From: Fidelibacterota bacterium UBA7303 | Lineage (GTDB): Bacteria; Fidelibacterota; Marinisomatia; Marinisomatales; UBA1611 | Length of the DNA stretch: 28,285 nucleotides | Direction of reading: 5' to 3' | Assembly (NCBI GenBank): GCA_002471805.1 | Contig: DKQR01000114.1 | Coordinates: forward strand, 1-28,285 | Shown here: positions 23,487 to 28,285 of the stretch, one piece after another | Numbering within the stretch: position 1 is the first letter of the stretch | Layout of the letters: every line of letters starts with the position of its first letter | Notes under the pieces: generated by a model | What the model was told of the DNA's origin: nothing | Database searches by the model: none | The model's input: the letters and a program-made list of their open reading frames with translations, nothing else | Position numbers and translations under genes: made by a program

Positions 23487-24044
23487 ATGATTGATGAAAT
23501 TATAGAAGATGCTGCCCATCGGATGGATCAGGCCATCGTTCATACCCAGGGTGAATTAAATAAAGTTCGCACGGGACGGGCCAATCCTGAAATGTTTAAT
23601 TCTCTTTTTATCGATTATTATGGGAATAAGACACCTTTAAACCAGGTGGCTACCATTTCAGTTCCAGAACCCCGGCTGATCACCCTGCACCCTTATGAAA
23701 AAACATTGATCCCTATAATCGAAAATGCAATCATGAATGCCAACCTGGGATTCACACCCGGAAATAATGGTACTGCGGTGCTGGTTCCGATCCCGCCTTT
23801 GAGCGAGGAACGGCGCAAGGAATTAAATCGTTTTGTTCATCGGTTAATCGAAGAGGGTCGTGTGGCAGTGAGAAATGTCCGCCGGGATGCGATACATCAT
23901 CTCCATGATTATGGCAAGGAGGAACATATTTCTGAGGATGAAATTAAAAGGAGAGAAGTTGAAGTTCAAAAACTTACAGATGAACATATCAGCAGATTAA
24001 ATAATCTTCAGGATGAAAAAGAAAAAGAAATCATGGAAACATAG
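23487..24044 (+). CDS. frr: Ribosome recycling factor
   Basis: 185 residues, standard RRF length. With EF-G it splits the post-termination ribosome. Motifs: KVRTGRANPEMFN, the domain II segment YGNKTPLNQVATISVPEPR, PPLSEERRKELNRFVHRLIEEGRVAVRNVRRDA and the C-terminal helix EVQKLTDEHISRLNNL. It begins 2 nt after pyrH, is the last gene of the operon, and is followed by a strong terminator. Confidence 0.98.
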   Translation: MIDEIIEDAAHRMDQAIVHTQGELNKVRTGRANPEMFNSLFIDYYGNKTPLNQVATISVPEPRLITLHPYEKTLIPIIENAIMNANLGFTPGNNGTAVLVPIPPLSEERRKELNRFVHRLIEEGRVAVRNVRRDAIHHLHDYGKEEHISEDEIKRREVEVQKLTDEHISRLNNLQDEKEKEIMET

Positions 24045-24061
24045 TAAAAAGTAATATTTAT

Positions 24062-24093
24062 AAAAAAAGTCCCGAATATCCGGGACTTTTTTT
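24062..24093 (+). terminator. Bidirectional intrinsic terminator between frr and nrdJ
   Basis: GTCCCG at 24069-24074 pairs with CGGGAC at 24081-24086 around a 6-nt loop, flanked by seven A (24062-24068) and seven T (24087-24093). The A and T runs make it work on both strands, ending the frr operon on the plus strand and nrdJ on the minus strand. Confidence 0.92.
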
Positions 24094-24127
24094 ATTTCAG
24101 TCGGCTGCTTTTGAACAATCCATTATT

Positions 24128-26536
24128 TTACTCATCACATTTGGACCATCCGCATTCTCGGCAATTGAGACACCCGCCTTCGTTAATTACACTGTTATGA
24201 TGGCATTTTGTGCAAATCATCAAACCATTATCTAAGGCTTCATTGGCCTCTGTTTCGTTGTTGCCGGCCATGGTGATTAAAAGACTTTTTTCCTCTTCAT
24301 TATTAGTGTCTGATTCGGAGTTACCCCGCTCGTTCAGATAATCATCCAGGGCCTTACCGATGGCATCCGGTGTGGAAAGGATGAGACGCCCATCTTCCCA
24401 TGTGGGATTCGGGCCTGAAATTCCTTTCAGTTGACGTACAATGGCGTGGGGGTCCAGCCCGGAACGCAGGGACAAAGAAATTAATCTGCTGATGGCCTCG
24501 GATTGTGCGGCTGCATTCCCGCCAGCTTTTCCTATGGTTGTAAACACCTCACACAGCCCATTCTCATCTTCATTGATGGTAATATAAAGTGTACCCTCTC
24601 CAGTACGAATCCTGCGGGTGACCCCTTTTGTCTGGACAGGCCGAACCCGAGGCGTTTTTTCAACACCTGCCTGGGTGGCTACCGCTTGGGTTTCACTTAT
24701 GTCTGAATCCTTGTTATCACTATCGGTGGTAACCAGTATGCCTTCCCGGCTCCCTTCCCGGTATACAGTAATGCCTTTCAGACCGGCCTCATACGCTGAG
24801 ATGTAAATATCAGCTACTGTGTCTACCAGGGTGTCTTTCGGCAGATTGACCGTGGATGAAATGGAGGAGTCAATATATTTTTGGATGACACCCTGCATCT
24901 TGACTCTAAAGAAAGGGTCAACATGATGGGCGGTTACTACGTGGTCCGGTAAATTTTTATCATTCCCGTATAATTTATTGATGACGGGGTGATAAACGGT
25001 ATATTCACTAAAGTCCTCACCGTTCCCGTCATTCTGCTTGACTCGTCTTTTGTAAGATGTGGCAAAAATGGGTTCAATTCCAGAGGTTACCCTGGAAACG
25101 ATTGCGCCGCTGCCCGTTGGAGCTACAGTGGTCAGTGTACTATTGCGAATACCATCCTTTTTTACTTTATTCTTGAGGGATTTAGGAAAGCTCTTTACAA
25201 ATTTACTCTTGTTATACCCTTTCCAGTCAAAATAAGGGAAGGGACCTTTTTCCTTGGCCAGTTCGTGGCTGGTTTCGTAAGTCGTATCACGGAATATCTG
25301 CATGACCTGATCCACAGTTTGAAGAGCATCCTCACTGTCATATTTAATGCCCATGCGAACCAGCATATCTCCGAGCCCCAGAATACCCAGGCCGATACGG
25401 CGGTCATTTTCAGCATTCTTTCTTTGAATTTCCAGGGCATGGCGGTCCATATTGTAATCGACAACATTATCCAGGAAGCGCGTACCAACCGCTACGGTAT
25501 CCTTAAAATCTTCAATCATAAAATTACCATTCTCATCCACGAAGCGATCCAGGTTTACAGCTCCAAGATTACAGCAACCTCCATCCGGCAATGGTTGTTC
25601 GGCACAGGGGTTAGTGGAGATCAGGGGTGAACAATATTCAGCATTGTGGTAGTCTGTCATTGTATCCCAGAACAAAATTCCCGGTTCGGCGCTGGTATGG
25701 GCATTCTTGATAATTTTGTTCCACAGGTCTTTTGCTTTTACAGTCTGGTAGACTTTATCATTGTATTTGAGATCAAAATCCAGATCATTTTTCACCGCAT
25801 TCATGAAATCGTGGGTCACCAGTACGGATATATTCGAATATTTGATCATGTCAATATCACCGGTTTTTATTCCGACGAATTTTTCAATATCCGGGTGATC
25901 AATCCGCAGGGTTTGCATATTGGCTCCGCGGCGACCGTGCTGGGCGATGGTATTGGTGTTTTCACTGAACAGGTTCATAAAACCTGTGGGCCCGCAGGAT
26001 TCACCTCCGGTTCCGTTGATGGCTTCACCAGATGGTCTGAGTATTGAGAGGTCGTGTCCGCATCCACCCCCGTATTTATACGTTAATGCTTCATTAATGA
26101 TGGTATCATAAATTGATTTGACAGAATCGTCCTTGACAGCAACCACATAGCAATTGTTCAAGGTTGTTGTGATATCTTCCCGGCCGGCACCATGCATAAT
26201 GCGGCCCCCAGGAACAAATTTGAAATTTTCCAGGATTGAAAAGAAATTTTTCTCCCACTTTTTACGCAGTGCTTTTGTTTTTTCTACGGAGGAGATAGCA
26301 ACGGCCTGTCGCTTCCATAATTCCCACGGATGGGTTTCCCAGGGTGCAAGGTATTTATTTTTCAGGACATCAGAGCCCAGGTGATCATCCTTGTAAAACT
26401 CTTCAATTCTGTATTGCTCAGGGATATCAGAATTTTCGGTCTCCTGAATTGCGGTCAGGATTGGATTTAAGGATGGTTTTGCTGGCTGGGTTCCAGGTTG
26501 ATTCAATGTTAAATCTAGTTCGATAGCTTCTGCCAT
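24128..26536 (-). CDS. nrdJ: Class II (adenosylcobalamin-dependent) ribonucleotide reductase
   Basis: 802 residues. NrdJ reduces ribonucleotides to deoxyribonucleotides using a radical from adenosylcobalamin and needs no oxygen and no separate radical subunit. Motifs: NNCYVV (Cys129, redox), STNPCAEQPLPDGGCCNLG with Asn309, Cys311 (thiyl) and Glu313 plus Cys321, and APTGSGAIV for substrate phosphate. The C-terminal extension (about 640-802) ends in a cysteine-rich zinc-ribbon-like tail (ICTKCHH, CLNCRECGWSKC). Start chosen at 26536, with ribosome-binding site AAGGAAG on the minus strand (complement of 26541-26547). It converges with frr across the terminator. No nrdR is visible, and I could not find a cobalamin riboswitch in the 272-nt leader region. 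Implies access to B12. Confidence 0.96.
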   Translation of the reverse strand: MAEAIELDLTLNQPGTQPAKPSLNPILTAIQETENSDIPEQYRIEEFYKDDHLGSDVLKNKYLAPWETHPWELWKRQAVAISSVEKTKALRKKWEKNFFSILENFKFVPGGRIMHGAGREDITTTLNNCYVVAVKDDSVKSIYDTIINEALTYKYGGGCGHDLSILRPSGEAINGTGGESCGPTGFMNLFSENTNTIAQHGRRGANMQTLRIDHPDIEKFVGIKTGDIDMIKYSNISVLVTHDFMNAVKNDLDFDLKYNDKVYQTVKAKDLWNKIIKNAHTSAEPGILFWDTMTDYHNAEYCSPLISTNPCAEQPLPDGGCCNLGAVNLDRFVDENGNFMIEDFKDTVAVGTRFLDNVVDYNMDRHALEIQRKNAENDRRIGLGILGLGDMLVRMGIKYDSEDALQTVDQVMQIFRDTTYETSHELAKEKGPFPYFDWKGYNKSKFVKSFPKSLKNKVKKDGIRNSTLTTVAPTGSGAIVSRVTSGIEPIFATSYKRRVKQNDGNGEDFSEYTVYHPVINKLYGNDKNLPDHVVTAHHVDPFFRVKMQGVIQKYIDSSISSTVNLPKDTLVDTVADIYISAYEAGLKGITVYREGSREGILVTTDSDNKDSDISETQAVATQAGVEKTPRVRPVQTKGVTRRIRTGEGTLYITINEDENGLCEVFTTIGKAGGNAAAQSEAISRLISLSLRSGLDPHAIVRQLKGISGPNPTWEDGRLILSTPDAIGKALDDYLNERGNSESDTNNEEEKSLLITMAGNNETEANEALDNGLMICTKCHHNSVINEGGCLNCRECGWSKCDE

Positions 26537-26808
26537 TCTGCTTCCTTAGGTTTGGTTTGGTATGTGCGGTCTGGAACTGCCCGCAGGCAGTCTGCCCGTT
26601 TAAAGAGGTATAGAATAGGCTGACAAATGAAAAAGCGATAAATCGCTTGGCTGGCTAGAATGAATATAGAAAAAACGATTAAAAAAAGACAAGCGGTAAT
26701 GTGGGAAAAGATTAATATTTGTTCATAAAAGCAGAAGATTATTTGGGGTATGATGTCAAATAATAAGGTGAAGAATACAAATCCGGGTCAAAACACTTAA
26801 ATTTTAAT
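26537..26808. other. Divergent spacer between nrdJ and the YwqK-like gene, two hairpins
   Basis: 272 nt with no convincing gene. It should hold the promoters of nrdJ (minus) and the downstream plus-strand gene. Two structures are visible: a hairpin ACTGCC-CGCA-GGCAGT at 26576-26591 next to a second copy of CTGCCCG (26577-26583 and 26592-26598), and a hairpin AAGCGA-TAAA-TCGCTT at 26633-26648 that, read on the minus strand, is followed by a short T run like a weak terminator. A perfect TTGACA on the minus strand (complement of 26754-26759) lacks a well-placed -10. No cobalamin-riboswitch B12 box or NrdR box was recognised. Confidence 0.45.
26576..26591. repeat. Inverted repeat ACTGCC/GGCAGT upstream of nrdJ
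   Basis: Six-base-pair perfect stem with loop CGCA, and the sequence CTGCCCG occurs again at 26592-26598. It is more G+C-rich than the surrounding spacer. It lies 40-55 nt ahead of the nrdJ start in the transcript direction, so it could fold in the mRNA leader. No U-tract on either strand, so not a terminator. A REP-like element or regulator site are the other readings. Confidence 0.4.
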
Positions 26809-27747
26809 ATGCAATGGGATTATTTGACAACGGCGATCATTTTGGGAGTCCATACTCTGCCACCAGCAATGAGATTCCAGATCCATTGCAGGTCTCTCAC
26901 TCATTATCGATCTTATTCTGATTGGATTATTTCCAGGTTTTTCAGTTCCCTGAATATTGTGGTTCGTTTTTCCCTATTGCTCTGCCTTTGTACCGGGTTT
27001 GGCTTCAGTCAGGTTAAAATTCGTCATGTGGTAAAGGATGAGATCGGAAATAAGGATAGAATCACATACTACCTTAAAACACAGGAAGGGATTTCGAAAA
27101 CCCGAATAATTAATTATTATGACGATGGCCGGCGCTACAGGATATATACGTACAAAAATGGCCTGAAGCATGGAAAATATATTAAATGGACACGCACCAC
27201 CGAAAGGGACAGCCAGGAAACAGTGAAACAGGTTTATTTTCTTTCGGAAAAAGGGAATTACAAACATGGAAAAAGAAGCGGTGGAATGAAATCTTTTTTC
27301 CCTAATGGGCAATTACGCTGGAAAGGAATCTATAAGCGCGGGAAAATAACCGGACCGGTAAATGAATTTTATCCCAATGGCCAGCTGCACAGGGAAATTC
27401 TATATCTTGATGGAGAAAAGAATGGCAGATATTCTGCTTACTATGAAGATGGACTATTAGAAATAGAGGGTGAATATTTCCGCGGTTTTAGGATCGGGAC
27501 CTGGAAATTCTACAGCCCGCTACAGGATGTTGTTGAAGAAATATTATATGAAGAAGGGCAGCCCTGGGAGGGAACCTATACAGACTGGGACAGCCGTAAA
27601 ACACCTGTTCCCTGCACAGGCGATCCCATGACATTTGGATTCATGTATGAAAAAGGGAATCAAACCCTGATTTATAGAGATGGGAATAAAAAAATATTTA
27701 TCTGCGCCGGCAATAAAACGATACAGCAAATCGATCAAAATCTTTAA
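26809..27747 (+). CDS. Secreted MORN/YwqK-like repeat protein
   Basis: Up to 312 residues from the ATG at 26809, but the first about 50 residues look non-coding (basic, His/Arg/Trp-rich) and precede a neat signal peptide. A GTG at 26959 (VVRFSLLLCLCTGFGFSQ; 262 residues) or the ATG at 26869 may be the true start; none has a clear ribosome-binding site. The mature part carries MORN-type repeats with the pattern YxNGxLxxxGxYxxGxxxGxW/Y: about 115-125, 155-175 (KRSGGMKSFFPNGQLRWKG), 178-200 (FYPNGQLHREI), 202-225 and 228-245 (GEYFRGFRIGTWKFYS). Such repeats occur in YwqK-family proteins, sometimes annotated as antitoxins; here the signal peptide argues for an envelope role. Function unknown. Confidence 0.75.
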   Translation: MQWDYLTTAIILGVHTLPPAMRFQIHCRSLTHYRSYSDWIISRFFSSLNIVVRFSLLLCLCTGFGFSQVKIRHVVKDEIGNKDRITYYLKTQEGISKTRIINYYDDGRRYRIYTYKNGLKHGKYIKWTRTTERDSQETVKQVYFLSEKGNYKHGKRSGGMKSFFPNGQLRWKGIYKRGKITGPVNEFYPNGQLHREILYLDGEKNGRYSAYYEDGLLEIEGEYFRGFRIGTWKFYSPLQDVVEEILYEEGQPWEGTYTDWDSRKTPVPCTGDPMTFGFMYEKGNQTLIYRDGNKKIFICAGNKTIQQIDQNL

Positions 27748-27851
27748 TTGGCCCAGACAAAGGAAAACGACAAATAAAGCGCCTCCTCAAAAATCCAATC
27801 CATTATTTATAATATTGAATTAGATTTAGTTCGCACACATTGGAGTAAACA

Positions 27852-28268
27852 ATGAAAAAACATTTTTCCCCACTTTATTTAAGCCTGATTCTCTGCTGGG
27901 GCTGGAATTTGTATGCCTCAGAAAATACCAATCCAATTATTGGTACCTGGTTGTTTCAATCCATGACCACTACTTATTACAGTGACCCCCAGGAAACTGA
28001 AACTATAGATAAAGATGATGATTATTCTGAGACATTGATATTTGCGGCAGATGGTACATTCAATTATCAGGGCAGTTCTGCAGGGGAAGCAGACCAGGGC
28101 AGCGGATCCTGGAGTGTAAACGAAAATCAGCTTACTACGATTGTCGGAACTGAAAAGACAATTGGCGAGTACACGGTTGCTGACGGGGTCCTAACCATCA
28201 CTACATATGATGAAGAAACAGATGAATATTTTGCAACAAAATCGAATGTTGTTTATCAAAAACAATGA
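27852..28268 (+). CDS. Small secreted lipocalin-like protein
   Basis: 138 residues from the ATG at 27852 with a GGAG ribosome-binding site at 27842-27845. A signal peptide (about 1-22, cleavage near YAS-EN) is followed by an acidic beta-rich domain starting with NPIIGTWLFQSM, the GTW motif of lipocalin-like domains, with FAADGTFNYQGSS and GSWSVNENQLTTI as the alternating strands usual for these proteins. Likely exported to the periplasm or surface, where relatives bind small hydrophobic ligands or have unknown roles. No cysteine follows the signal region, so it is not a lipoprotein. Ligand and function unknown. A TATAAT at 27808-27813 lies in the 104-nt gap upstream, without a recognisable -35. 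Confidence 0.7.
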   Translation: MKKHFSPLYLSLILCWGWNLYASENTNPIIGTWLFQSMTTTYYSDPQETETIDKDDDYSETLIFAADGTFNYQGSSAGEADQGSGSWSVNENQLTTIVGTEKTIGEYTVADGVLTITTYDEETDEYFATKSNVVYQKQ

Positions 28269-28285
28269 TTTATCAGCAGTCGGCA

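Noticed and set aside
24989..25630. 213-codon open frame on the plus strand
   Set aside because: Lies entirely antisense within nrdJ, whose conserved motifs are on the minus strand; its translation has no family-like features.
26537..26808. Cobalamin riboswitch ahead of nrdJ
   Set aside because: I looked on the minus strand for the B12 box and GCCACTG core and did not find them; a covariance-model search would be decisive.
1..28285. CRISPR arrays, tRNA/rRNA genes, insertion sequences
   Set aside because: No regularly spaced repeats, no recognisable tRNA or rRNA segments, and no transposase-like frames were seen.

Overview
The window is a gene-dense, mostly housekeeping stretch of a bacterial chromosome with moderate G+C. 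It comes from a Gram-negative (diderm) organism: there is a TamA/Omp85 outer-membrane barrel, lipoproteins with lipoboxes, and GmhA for LPS heptose. The FCB superphylum fits best, with Candidatus Marinimicrobia (Neomarinimicrobiota) or a close neighbour my preferred guess. The reasons are the MoxR/DUF58/BatD-like set, a bacterial geranylgeranylglyceryl-phosphate synthase, a fused formiminotransferase-cyclodeaminase and a B12-dependent ribonucleotide reductase. This placement rests on gene content only. No phage, insertion sequence, CRISPR, tRNA or rRNA is visible.

Layout. (1) 1-2922: end of a TamB-like gene, a TamA/BamA-like barrel and a TPR lipoprotein (envelope assembly). (2) 2932-5676: MoxR ATPase, DUF58 protein and a BatD-like membrane protein, a reduced Bat-type cluster. 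(3) 5771-15014: eleven co-directional genes with junctions from an 8-nt overlap to a 20-nt gap: efp, accB, accC, gcvH, GGGP synthase, gmhA, xer recombinase, M50 protease, an unannotated 41-residue membrane peptide, fused ftcD-fchA and mutL. (4) 15011-16473, minus strand: cutA, then a cyclophilin lipoprotein and sixA, whose 3' end overlaps mutL. (5) 16540-20363: miaA, then a PyrR-binding loop and terminator that lead into pyrR-pyrB-pyrC. (6) 20389-24093: a candidate promoter, rplM-rpsI-rpsB-tsf-pyrH-frr, and a bidirectional terminator. (7) 24128-26536, minus strand: nrdJ. (8) 26537-28285: a 272-nt non-coding spacer with two hairpins, then a secreted MORN/YwqK-like protein and a small secreted lipocalin-like protein.

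How the genes work together. The envelope genes build the outer membrane. accB and accC supply two subunits of acetyl-CoA carboxylase for fatty acids, and the GGGP synthase points to an additional isoprenoid-glycerol lipid. pyrR, pyrB and pyrC make pyrimidines under UMP-responsive attenuation, and pyrH in the ribosomal operon carries UMP to UDP. NrdJ makes deoxynucleotides and MutL and Xer maintain the chromosome.

The most notable points are the PyrR-binding loop with a compensatory base-pair change, the 41-residue membrane peptide at 11402-11527, the archaeal-type lipid enzyme inside a bacterial operon, and the Bat-type cluster that lacks BatA/BatB. I do not see a wholly new multi-gene system here.
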